Assembly: GCA_022360315.1 (NCBI GenBank)
Contig: JAKSDA010000231.1
Coordinates: forward strand, 1-50,765
Source: Pseudomonadota bacterium
GTDB lineage: Bacteria > Myxococcota_A > Polyangia > Haliangiales > Haliangiaceae
Length of the DNA stretch: 50,765 nucleotides
Direction: 5' to 3'
Positions within the stretch are counted from its first letter, which is position 1. Each line of letters starts with the position of its first letter. The position numbers and the translations under genes are program-made. The notes beneath the pieces were generated by a model that worked only from the letters and a program-made list of their open reading frames with translations, was not told where the DNA came from and did no database searches. Positions 27,071 through 37,086 of this stretch are shown one piece after another.

Positions 27071-28240
27071 GTGCCCACCATGCCCGCACCCATGTGGCGA
27101 AAGCGCGACCTCGAGCCCTATTACGATGTGGTCATTGTCGGAGGCGGAGCACACGGACTGGCAACTGCCTATTATCTCACCCAACAGGGCATCAAGAGCG
27201 TTGCCCTGCTCGAAGCGGAATCGGCCCACCACAGCGGCTCGGGATGCGATACGGGCATATTGCAGTGCAATTACCGCACCGAGGCAGGCATTCGTTTCTG
27301 CGAAGAGAGTTTGCAACTGGTCGAGGCGCTGGCCGAGGAACTCGACTTTAACCTGATGTTCAGACAGCCGGGACATATCACTCTCGGGCACTCCGAATCG
27401 GCGATTCGAATGCTGACCGCGCAAGCCGAGAGCAACAAGGCGCTCGGCGTGGACAGCCGAATGATGCCACCCGACGAGATCAAGGCGATGCTGCCGGAGA
27501 TCGACATTTCCACGCATCCCCGGTATCCGATCATGGGCGCCCTTTATCATCCATCCGGCGGGGTCATTTGCCGCGATGCAATGATATGGGCCTATGCCCG
27601 CGGCGCATATCGCGGTGGTGCGCACATTCACAATTTCACCACAGTGACCGATATCGTGGTCCGCGCCGGGCGCATTGAAGGCGTGCGAACCAACCGGGGC
27701 GATATTGCGTGCGCAGCGGTCGTGTCGGCGGTTGCCGGCTGGAGTTCAGAGGTCTGTGGTCAGGCCGGGATTGCCCTGCCCGTGGCGATATATCCCCGCC
27801 AGGCACTGGTGACCGAGGCGTATAAACCGTGGCTTCATCATGTGGTCGCCAGCGCCGATCTGCGCATCCACCTGAGTCAGAGCGAGCGCGGAGAACTGGT
27901 TTGTGGCGGCCAGCTCGACAGCTATCCCCACCGGTTAATGCGCTCCACGATCGAGTTCATGGAGACTGTTGCCGCTGCTATGCTCGATTTATTTCCCATT
28001 CTTCACAACGTCAAGGTCCGACGCCAGTGGGCACATCCGTGCGAGTTGACTCTCGATCATGCGCCGGTCATTTCGGCTGTCGACGAAGTGCGCGGTCTTT
28101 TTATCAACTGCGGGTGGGGGACCCATGGCGCCGAGGCGGTTGCGGCCAGCGGCCTGCACACGGCAACCATGGTGGTGAGCGGAAAGCCGACAGACCTCAT
28201 CGAGCCGTTTTCCCTGGCCCGCTTTCGCGATCTGCGCTAA
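27071..28240 (+). CDS. soxB: Sarcosine oxidase/dehydrogenase beta-like flavoprotein subunit
   Basis: 389 residues from GTG 27071, preferred over TTG 27065 because GGAGG sits 6 bases upstream; an ATG at 27080 is 15 bases away. FAD site DVVIVGGGAHGLATAYYL; the C-terminal FINCGWGTHGAEAVAASG is typical of SoxB. The amine-oxidising core includes QPGHITLGHS, YPRQALVTEAYKPW and LTLDHAPVIS. At the position where heterotetrameric sarcosine oxidase beta attaches FMN covalently (His in A-K-H-D-H-V-A-W), this protein reads ICRDAMIW, so Arg168 replaces the His. Covalent FMN is therefore not expected. The N-terminal loop GSGCDTGILQCNYR also differs from classical SoxB. Last gene of the D-A-G-B operon. Confidence 0.9.
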   Translation: MPTMPAPMWRKRDLEPYYDVVIVGGGAHGLATAYYLTQQGIKSVALLEAESAHHSGSGCDTGILQCNYRTEAGIRFCEESLQLVEALAEELDFNLMFRQPGHITLGHSESAIRMLTAQAESNKALGVDSRMMPPDEIKAMLPEIDISTHPRYPIMGALYHPSGGVICRDAMIWAYARGAYRGGAHIHNFTTVTDIVVRAGRIEGVRTNRGDIACAAVVSAVAGWSSEVCGQAGIALPVAIYPRQALVTEAYKPWLHHVVASADLRIHLSQSERGELVCGGQLDSYPHRLMRSTIEFMETVAAAMLDLFPILHNVKVRRQWAHPCELTLDHAPVISAVDEVRGLFINCGWGTHGAEAVAASGLHTATMVVSGKPTDLIEPFSLARFRDLR

Positions 28241-28284
28241 GAGCCGTTGTCGAGCTGAGAGCAGTTGTGGTCGGGAGGCCGGGA

Positions 28285-31200
28285 TTATCGGGCCTGTTTC
28301 ACCCGATCGAGGCAGCGCTGCCGGTTTGCTCGAGCGATCTCCTCGCCCACTCCGAGCAGGCGCTGCCTCAGCTCGATGGGCATGCAGTAGGCGGTCGCAC
28401 TCCACAAACGAGGAGAATCGGGCGCAATCGGCTCGAGATCGCTCCAAACACGTATGACGTTGTCTTCGGCCGCCGAAACAATCCGCCGTCCGTCTGGACT
28501 GAACGACGCGGTCCATACCAGTCTGGAATGTCCGCGGAGAATGAGCGGCTCGCCGGTGCCATCGGCTCTCCATATCCGCATCGTCTTGTCTGCCGAACCA
28601 GACACAATCGATTGACCGTCCGGACTGAACGACGCACGGTAGACACCGCCTTGATGACCGCGCAGGACCCGCGGCTGACCCGTACCATCGGCCCGCCACA
28701 CCCGTACTGTCTCGTCGAATGAAGCAGAAACGATGTGTGCACCGTCAGGGCTAAACGACGCTGCAAACACCCATCGACCGTGACCGCGAAGAACTCGCGG
28801 CCGGCCCGTGCCATCGGTTCTCCATACTCGCACCGTTTGGTCTTTCGAGCTGGACACGATGTGCTGGCCATCGGGACTGAACGCCACCGACAATACGCCA
28901 TGCTCATGACCACGCAGCACGAGTGGCCGTTCCAGACCGTCGGCTCGCCATATCCGCAATGTCTGGTCTGCTGAACCAGACACAATATAGTCGCCACCGG
29001 GGCTGAAGGCCACCGAATTCACGGTATCGTCATGACCGTCAAAGACTCGTGGCTGCCCCTGACCATCGACTCGCCATACCCGCACAGTTTTGTCTGCCGA
29101 GCCAGAGACAATATAGTTGCTGTCGGGGCTGAAAGCCACCGACCACACGGTATCGTCGTGACCTTCAAGGACCCGCGGCTGTCTCTGGCCATCGGCCCGC
29201 CATACCCGCACAGTCTTGTCTGCCGAGCCAGAGACAATATGCTGGCCGTCCGGGCTGAAGGCCACCGACCACACTATACCCTTGTGACCGCGAAGGGATC
29301 GCGGCTCATCTGTGCCGCTGACAGACCATACCCGCACAGTCTTGTCTGCCGAGCCAGAAACGATATTCGTACCGCTGGAATTGAAAGCTACCGACCGTAC
29401 ATTTTCATTGTGGCCGGGAATCACCCGTGCGTCCCCGATACCATCGGCTCGCCATAGCCGGATGGTCCTATCTGCGGAAGCAGAAACAATCCACTTGTTG
29501 TCTGGGCTAAATGCTCCCGACCACACTGCATCGTCGTGGCCGCGAAGGATCAGTGGCTCACCGCTGCCATCGGCCCGCCATACCCGGATTGTCTTATCAT
29601 CGGATGTAGATACGATATGCTGGCCGTCTGAGCTGTATGCCACCGAGTAAACCCCGCGATCGTGGCCGCGAAGAACCAGCGGCTGTTGCTGACCATCGGC
29701 CCGCCATATTCGGATCGTCTTGTCCACCGAGCCAGACACGATATGTCGGCCGTCCGGGCTAAACACCGCCGATGACACCCCGTGCTGGTGACCGCGAAAA
29801 ACCAGCGGCTGGCCCAGGCCATCGGCTCTCCATACCCGTACCGTCCGATCGTCGGACGCCGACACGATGCGCTGGCCGTCGGGGCTGAAAGCCGCCGATT
29901 GCACCTCGCCTTCATGGCCGCGCAGGATCACTGGTTGCCGCTGGCCATCGGCTTGCCATACCCGTATCGTCTTGTCTCTGGAAGCCGAGGCAATGCGCTC
30001 GCCATCGGGGCCAAATGCAACGAATAAGACCGTGTCTTTATGTCCTTCAAGGGCCAACGGCTCATCTGTGCCGTTGGCTTGCCACACCCGCACAATGCTG
30101 TCTGCCGAGGCCGACACGATTCGCCTGTCATCACGGCTGAACGCGGCATGGGTCACCTGTTCAGGGTGAGAAAGCACGATGCGGGCAACGTGCGAATGAA
30201 GCGCCCGCGGAGCCAGAGTGAACCAGCCCGGCGGCGGATCGTGCTGTTCGACCTCGCGCAACATGGCGAGTACAGTGGTCGGATCGCTCTGCCACTGGCG
30301 AGCTGCAGCCATCCGGGTGGCATCCCGGGCCCGGGCAGCCTCATTTTCCGCGCGGCGGGCCGCCTGTTTCTGCTGCCAGGCCAGAGCGGCCATGAAAACC
30401 GCAACCAGCGCGAGCCCGCTGACGATGGCAGTGATGGCATTGCGCCGCTGCCGCCTGGCCCGATCGGCAAGAATACTCGTGGCATCGAGAAACCGTATTT
30501 GTGCCCGGGATAACTGGCCGCGATAGCGTTTTCGCCAACGCAGCGCTTCGCGCGTGGTTTCTCCCCGCCACAGCATTCCCTCTGCACACCCAGTCGACAC
30601 CCACTGATCAGCTGCGGTGCGCAAACGAGCCAAAAACTCGGCATCTTCCTGGTTTTGAGCAAGCCAGCGCCGAAGCGTGGGCCAGCCGTCGATGAGAGAT
30701 TCGTGGCTGAGTTCAACTGTTGCCACGGCACCGAGCCCGGGGGTTTCGATGGTCACCAGGCGGGCCCCGGCAAGATGCTGGACGACACGCTCGATGTCGC
30801 CCGGATCGCCGAGGAGCTGCTGGCAAAGCTCGGGCATGGTGGCAATGCCCCGGGTTCGCTCGGGAGTGACCAGGCTCTCGACGATGGCCCGTGCCCGGGT
30901 GAGGTCGAGCGGAGTCAGGCTGGCCAGCACGGTGTCAGCATAGCTGGCCAGCGTACCAGTAACGCCGCCGATCTGGTCGTAACTATGCGCAGTCAGGACC
31001 TTGTGTTCGCGGTCGCGCGATTCCCACAGGGTGCTGGCCGTGAACTGCAAGACCGGCAATGCACCGGGCGTGGCGGCAACATCGTCCAGCATGCGCTCGA
31101 CCAGCTGCGCGCTCTCGAAGCGGTAGCCAGCGGCTTCGACAGGCCGGATCAAGGCCTCGCGTAGCCCCTTGCGCCCCATGGATGGCAGAAAAATCAGCGC

Positions 31201-33759
31201 CCGGGTCACCTCGGGCGCGAACTGACGATGGTCGAAAATACGATGGAGAAAGTCAGAACGGACGGCCAGGACGACCCGCAGTGGCGAGGTCGCGTCGTCG
31301 GCCGCGCCTGCCAGACAGGTGACAAATGCATCGGCTTCGTCCGCTTCGGTGCTCAGCGTGTACAGTTCCTCGAACTGATCGACAAAGATCGCGATGCGGC
31401 GCGACCTGCCAGTCGCCCGCGCACGCAACTCGGTGCCCAGATAGCCGGGTTTTTTGCGCAACCGCCCGGCCAGCGCTTCGAGGTCAGAGGACGATGCTCC
31501 ATTTTGCGCGAGCAGGCTGGCCAGCGCGACCATCGGACTGCGCCCGGGCCTTATCACCAGGGCCTCCCACCCCTCGCCCGACCGCTTCAGTGCCGGGAGC
31601 ACGCCGGCTCGTATGAGCGACGACTTGCCGACCCCCGATGGACCGGCCAGGGTCAGAAGCGGTTGACTGCGGACTCGCCCGGTGACACTGGCGATTTCCC
31701 GGGCCCGGCCAAAAAAGCGATCGGCACCCGATTCCTGAAACGCCGCCAGCCCGGCAAACGGATTCTTGTCCGCGCCGAGCTCGCAGCGGTACGGGTCGGG
31801 TACGAGTGCCTCGAGCTCGGCCAAGAGCTCGGTCGCCGAGGCAATGCGATCGGCTGCGGATTTGGTCAAGCAGCGCTCGATGAGCGGTCCCAGCTCGCCC
31901 AGTTCCGCTCCATTCAGCCCCGGCATCGGTAGGTTCAGATTGCCGACCTCGATGACCTTGGTCCACGACACCGGCTCGAGAGGATGTTCGCCGGTCAGCA
32001 TCTCGTAGAGCATGATGCCCGCTGCCCACAGGTCGGCACGATGATCGACCTCGTGGCGGTTGATCTGTTCGGGAGACATGTACGGCAGCGTCCCCTTGAG
32101 CTTGCCGTTGGTCGTGGACCTGAATTCGTCGGGCAGAACCATCGCGTCCAGGCTCTCGGCGGCAGCTGGTGAGCCGCCGGCTCGTTGTAGCATCGGCTTG
32201 GCCAGGCCAAAGTCGAATACCTTGACCACACCCGAGCGAGTCACAAATACGTTTTCTGGCTTCAGATCGCGATGGACGATATTGTATTGATGGGCGCATG
32301 CCAGCGCGCGCACCACCGGAATCATCAGCTCGAGCGCCCGTTCTACCGTGAGTTTCTGTCCTCGCACCAGTTGGTCGAGGGATTTCCCCTTGAGGTACTC
32401 GAGCACCATGAATGGAGTACCGCAGTGCTCGCCGACCTCGTGGATGATGACGATATTCTCGTGACTGCAACGAGCCGTGGCGCGTGCCTCCATGAGGAGC
32501 TGCTGGGCCGTGTCGTCGTCGTCGCTGAGCAAAAACTTGATCGCCACCCGCCGCGCCAGCTCGATATCGCGGGCCAGAAAGACTGCACCCATGCCGCCCC
32601 GATCCAGTTCGCGGATGATCTCGTACTGATGGATGCGGTCGCCGGGTGACGGCAACACGGCGCCGTGAGGCTGCCCGGCGCGGTCTGCAGAGATCGTGGG
32701 GATGCCCGGGCACGGGCCGGGAGAATGGATCGTATCCATCCAGTCCTGGTCGGTGCCGCGACGGTCGTGAGCTGCCGGTCGCTTGCTCCGCAAGGCACTC
32801 GCATCGATTGTTGGCAGATAGGTCTCGACCCCATAGCTGCGGCGGGGCGGTTCGCTGTTCACGTGCATCGCGGCAGCTGAACTGGCCCCGAGCGATGGGT
32901 GGCCCGACACGGCTTCCACCGCAACGCGCAATGCGGCCAGAAACTCACTCACAGAGCCGTGGCGCTGGGTTAGCGCGTTCTCGACCACGTCGCCGAAGAC
33001 CGGCCAATCCCGGGCGTCGGCCCCCTCTTGCCCGGCGTGCAGGACTGTTTCCGCCACGTCGGCGCAGCTCTCGCTGGCAACCAGACGCCCGGTCACCAGC
33101 TGTTGCAGGAGCAAGCCCAGGGCGAATATGTCGGTGCGCGGGTCCTGTTCAGGGCCGAGAAGCTGCTCCAGGGCTCTGTGGCGAGGAGCGACCGCCGACC
33201 ATCCGTCGGCCACGGCGACCGGATGGATCGAGGCCAGGGCGCCGGTGATACCAAAATCGATGAGCTTGACCGTGAACCAGTCTGCTTCGGGCACTGCAAT
33301 GATATTCTCACCCTTGATTGCGCGATGAATAACACCACGCTTATGGGCCAAGATGAGCGCGTCGCAGACTTCGGTCATGACAGCGAGGACATGGCGCGCT
33401 GGCAGCGGACCGCGCGCCACCAGCTCGTCGTTCAGATTGCGGCCGTCCAGCCATTCCATGGCCATGTACGGCCGTCCATCGTGGAGCTCGCTGAATTCCA
33501 TGACGCGAACGATATTGGGGTGGTGCAATTGCTCGAGGGCCTCGGCCTGGTTTTGAAAGCGCGCCACGACGTCATGCGAATCGACCAGCGCGAGGTGCAG
33601 CACCTTGAGCGCGGCGAGCTGGTCGGTACTCTGATGGCGGGCCCGATAGACCGAAAAGAACTGACCTCGATACACCGATTCGAGGACCACATGCGAGCCC
33701 GCCACCGCACCAGGAGCGAGGGGGTCGCCGTACATCTGTGGGATGGATGGAGGATGCAT
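28285..33759 (-). CDS. Pseudokinase-kinase-nSTAND1-TM-14xWD40 signalling protein
   Basis: 1824 residues from ATG 33759, 5 bases after the preceding gene's stop. Residues about 20-285 form a first kinase fold with Lys52 and DFG (168-170), but the catalytic loop reads HRAIKGEN (145 on) instead of HRD, and the Gly loop is degenerate: a likely pseudokinase. Residues about 379-655 are an intact PknB-type kinase (RGGMGAVFLARD, Lys408, HRDLKPEN 496, DFG 516). An nSTAND1 NTPase follows (Walker A GPSGVGKSS at 706, Walker B FVDQFEELYTL about 792). One membrane helix lies at about 1107-1127, then 14 WD40 repeats of 42 residues, i.e. two seven-bladed propellers, predicted on the far side of the membrane. 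It probably senses an outside ligand through WD40 and signals through nSTAND oligomerisation and the kinase. Convergent with soxB. Confidence 0.92.
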   Translation of the reverse strand: MHPPSIPQMYGDPLAPGAVAGSHVVLESVYRGQFFSVYRARHQSTDQLAALKVLHLALVDSHDVVARFQNQAEALEQLHHPNIVRVMEFSELHDGRPYMAMEWLDGRNLNDELVARGPLPARHVLAVMTEVCDALILAHKRGVIHRAIKGENIIAVPEADWFTVKLIDFGITGALASIHPVAVADGWSAVAPRHRALEQLLGPEQDPRTDIFALGLLLQQLVTGRLVASESCADVAETVLHAGQEGADARDWPVFGDVVENALTQRHGSVSEFLAALRVAVEAVSGHPSLGASSAAAMHVNSEPPRRSYGVETYLPTIDASALRSKRPAAHDRRGTDQDWMDTIHSPGPCPGIPTISADRAGQPHGAVLPSPGDRIHQYEIIRELDRGGMGAVFLARDIELARRVAIKFLLSDDDDTAQQLLMEARATARCSHENIVIIHEVGEHCGTPFMVLEYLKGKSLDQLVRGQKLTVERALELMIPVVRALACAHQYNIVHRDLKPENVFVTRSGVVKVFDFGLAKPMLQRAGGSPAAAESLDAMVLPDEFRSTTNGKLKGTLPYMSPEQINRHEVDHRADLWAAGIMLYEMLTGEHPLEPVSWTKVIEVGNLNLPMPGLNGAELGELGPLIERCLTKSAADRIASATELLAELEALVPDPYRCELGADKNPFAGLAAFQESGADRFFGRAREIASVTGRVRSQPLLTLAGPSGVGKSSLIRAGVLPALKRSGEGWEALVIRPGRSPMVALASLLAQNGASSSDLEALAGRLRKKPGYLGTELRARATGRSRRIAIFVDQFEELYTLSTEADEADAFVTCLAGAADDATSPLRVVLAVRSDFLHRIFDHRQFAPEVTRALIFLPSMGRKGLREALIRPVEAAGYRFESAQLVERMLDDVAATPGALPVLQFTASTLWESRDREHKVLTAHSYDQIGGVTGTLASYADTVLASLTPLDLTRARAIVESLVTPERTRGIATMPELCQQLLGDPGDIERVVQHLAGARLVTIETPGLGAVATVELSHESLIDGWPTLRRWLAQNQEDAEFLARLRTAADQWVSTGCAEGMLWRGETTREALRWRKRYRGQLSRAQIRFLDATSILADRARRQRRNAITAIVSGLALVAVFMAALAWQQKQAARRAENEAARARDATRMAAARQWQSDPTTVLAMLREVEQHDPPPGWFTLAPRALHSHVARIVLSHPEQVTHAAFSRDDRRIVSASADSIVRVWQANGTDEPLALEGHKDTVLFVAFGPDGERIASASRDKTIRVWQADGQRQPVILRGHEGEVQSAAFSPDGQRIVSASDDRTVRVWRADGLGQPLVFRGHQHGVSSAVFSPDGRHIVSGSVDKTIRIWRADGQQQPLVLRGHDRGVYSVAYSSDGQHIVSTSDDKTIRVWRADGSGEPLILRGHDDAVWSGAFSPDNKWIVSASADRTIRLWRADGIGDARVIPGHNENVRSVAFNSSGTNIVSGSADKTVRVWSVSGTDEPRSLRGHKGIVWSVAFSPDGQHIVSGSADKTVRVWRADGQRQPRVLEGHDDTVWSVAFSPDSNYIVSGSADKTVRVWRVDGQGQPRVFDGHDDTVNSVAFSPGGDYIVSGSADQTLRIWRADGLERPLVLRGHEHGVLSVAFSPDGQHIVSSSKDQTVRVWRTDGTGRPRVLRGHGRWVFAASFSPDGAHIVSASFDETVRVWRADGTGQPRVLRGHQGGVYRASFSPDGQSIVSGSADKTMRIWRADGTGEPLILRGHSRLVWTASFSPDGRRIVSAAEDNVIRVWSDLEPIAPDSPRLWSATAYCMPIELRQRLLGVGEEIARANRQRCLDRVKQAR
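28439..30177. repeat. Tandem 126-bp WD40-coding repeats (14 units)
   Basis: Fourteen units of about 42 codons, each with GH near the start, SPDG in the middle and VWRADG at the end. Many neighbouring units are highly similar in DNA, which makes the array a likely site of repeat gain and loss by recombination. These are protein-coding repeats, not CRISPR. Confidence 0.9.
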
Positions 33760-33764
33760 GGCGG

Positions 33765-35015
33765 TTACGGGTATGCTTGGTTGTCGGCGACCGGGCCGCT
33801 CTTTCGATGGCACGATCGAGTGTCGCCCACGATGACGCAGGGCTCCCGCAGGAATACGGTCAGGGGATACTTCCACTGCTTGCCGGAGTCGTCTCTGCAA
33901 TCGTCAAAGTCGAAATAGCGGGCGGGCGGCCGATACTCCTTGCCGCACATCTGCTTCACCTCTCCTCGTTCGTTCTGGCCCTTGCAGGGGCCCACAGGCA
34001 CAGCCGCACAGAGGTGCTTTTGCGCTGTCTTGTCGAGACCACACACGCGGTCCAGCGAGTACGCATTGCCTTCTGTCCAGTCGGCGTCCCAGCACGAGTA
34101 CATGTTTTTGTGGACAAAAATCGGCCCCGGACTCTTGCCAGAGTACTTGACAATGTAATCTTTTACCACGTGGCGGTGAAACTGGGTGCGCAGAGTGCCC
34201 GGTTGCTGCGGTGGGGAAGTCTTACCACCCCGGGCGCGGGCCCGGGCATATTGCCACTCGGCCATGGATACATATCCCTGCAATCCAGGCATGGTGTATT
34301 TGATATCCCATTTGCCCTTATGCTTCTGTACCTTGACCTGGTAGGGCAGTGATTTTGCCGAAAACATGTTGCCGTAAAACGCCGCCTCGCGGACTTTGTA
34401 CTGCCGAGCTACAGAAGAACTACCAAGATAACTATCATCGGCATTGCAGCCGCGCACCGAAATGGGCACTTTTTTTTCGCCCACAGCATTGTTGCGGGCG
34501 AGAAGGCACGCTGAAACCACTTCCTGGCAGGTTTCGTCGGCTTTTTCATCGAGCCATTGTGGGCACAAGCCGCTCCAGCCCTTCCACGTGACTGGTGATT
34601 CGGCTGGCGGTCGCGGGGGGCCGGTCACTTCATCACCTTGCCCGAGAGCACAGCTGACCAGATATTGCATGAATTCCCGGGCATGCTCGTCGTCGAGCTG
34701 AATACGCAACTCGGGGTGAGTGCTGAAGTCGCGCAGAGGCGTCTCGACCATCACTTTGATCGCGTCGAGGTTGGTCATCAACGCATTGCCGAGAAGCACC
34801 TCGGTACTGAGGCCATTCGAGGTCGGGTCGCCCCCAAAAAAAGCCGTTCCAAGATCAGAGCTCTTTGCGGCGCAGGCAGGGACATCTGATGACGTGCTGT
34901 CATCCCCGTACACCGCGATTCCAATGGCGGCGCCAAGGGCCACAGCAATACCGACCCACGCGCTCCGATAATTCATAATCCACTGTTTGCTGTTCATTGG
35001 GATCCCCTTGTTCAT
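33765..35015 (-). CDS. Exported cysteine-rich protein of unknown function
   Basis: 416 residues from ATG 35015 (GAGGGGG 5-6 bases upstream); ATG 34997 with AGGGGA is almost as good. A hydrophobic segment (SAWVGIAVALGAAIGIAVYG) near the N-terminus is a signal peptide or membrane anchor. The rest is hydrophilic with 14 cysteines after it, consistent with seven disulfides in an oxidising compartment. Blocks such as STEVLLGNALMTNLDAIKVM, CALGQGDEV, CPQWLDEKADETCQEVVSAC and YSCWDADWTEGNAYSLDRVC recall uncharacterised exported proteins of myxobacteria, but I recognise no domain. It ends 5 bases before the kinase-WD40 start, so the two are almost certainly co-transcribed; it may be the ligand, sensor partner or substrate of that kinase. 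Confidence 0.75.
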   Translation of the reverse strand: MNKGIPMNSKQWIMNYRSAWVGIAVALGAAIGIAVYGDDSTSSDVPACAAKSSDLGTAFFGGDPTSNGLSTEVLLGNALMTNLDAIKVMVETPLRDFSTHPELRIQLDDEHAREFMQYLVSCALGQGDEVTGPPRPPAESPVTWKGWSGLCPQWLDEKADETCQEVVSACLLARNNAVGEKKVPISVRGCNADDSYLGSSSVARQYKVREAAFYGNMFSAKSLPYQVKVQKHKGKWDIKYTMPGLQGYVSMAEWQYARARARGGKTSPPQQPGTLRTQFHRHVVKDYIVKYSGKSPGPIFVHKNMYSCWDADWTEGNAYSLDRVCGLDKTAQKHLCAAVPVGPCKGQNERGEVKQMCGKEYRPPARYFDFDDCRDDSGKQWKYPLTVFLREPCVIVGDTRSCHRKSGPVADNQAYP

Positions 35016-35286
35016 ACCCGCCCCCTCAGCAATCGGTATGCCATTCTCCGTGGACCCCGGCCATGGAGGGAATTGCAAGTAAAATCAAATCAATACATCA
35101 AAGAGCCGGAATCTGCCGGGACTGCTACACTGTGACCTGACTGTCTACATCCGCCCATGCCCGCTGGCTCGACAAGCGAATGGCCCCGGATCTGTGACCT
35201 GAAAGTACACACTGGTCGGCCTACGCGAAGGCGCCCGGCCGGGTCCCGATGGCCATCGTGCTCTTCACGTCATCTTGTGGTCACAG

Positions 35287-36726
<1,440 letters not shown>

Positions 36727-37086
36727 CGCCACACCAGAGCCTGCCGAGAATCTATCCTTAATGACCAATTATTTCAAATGACTAATGATGTCTGCCGAGT
36801 GAAGTCCCCCAAAACAACGGCTCGACGATGGCCGAGGGTTTGGTACCTCACTACGGTACCATGTATCCAGCGTAGGCCTCAAAACAACCCGGCTGCACAA
36901 TTCACGACCCCAACAGTATCGGCGTCGTGTTGTGCATCGGCCATCGGCGATCCGCATTGGTCATCGGCCGAGATCAAGCGCCATCTCACAATGGGCAATT
37001 CGTGCGTGTCTGCGCTTCAGAAATATAGTTAGTTATCGCGGTATGCTCAAAAATCATAGTTTAAAATTGTATATTGCATTCCAGCC
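36727..37086. other. 360-bp intergenic region upstream of the FHA activator
   Basis: No gene. Contains the inverted repeat at 36841-36861 and an AT-rich tail (about 37018-37080) next to the end of the RNA ligase gene. It should hold the promoter of the activator gene. Confidence 0.55.
36841..36861. promoter_or_regulatory. Inverted repeat, possible operator
   Basis: TGGTACC (36841-36847), 7-base spacer, GGTACCA (36855-36861): a perfect 7-bp inverted repeat about 115 bases before the activator start. The size suits a dimeric DNA-binding protein, possibly autoregulation. Confidence 0.4.

Noticed and set aside
28439..30177. Repeat array that might be mistaken for CRISPR or an integron array
   Set aside because: The repeats are in frame and encode WD40 blades.
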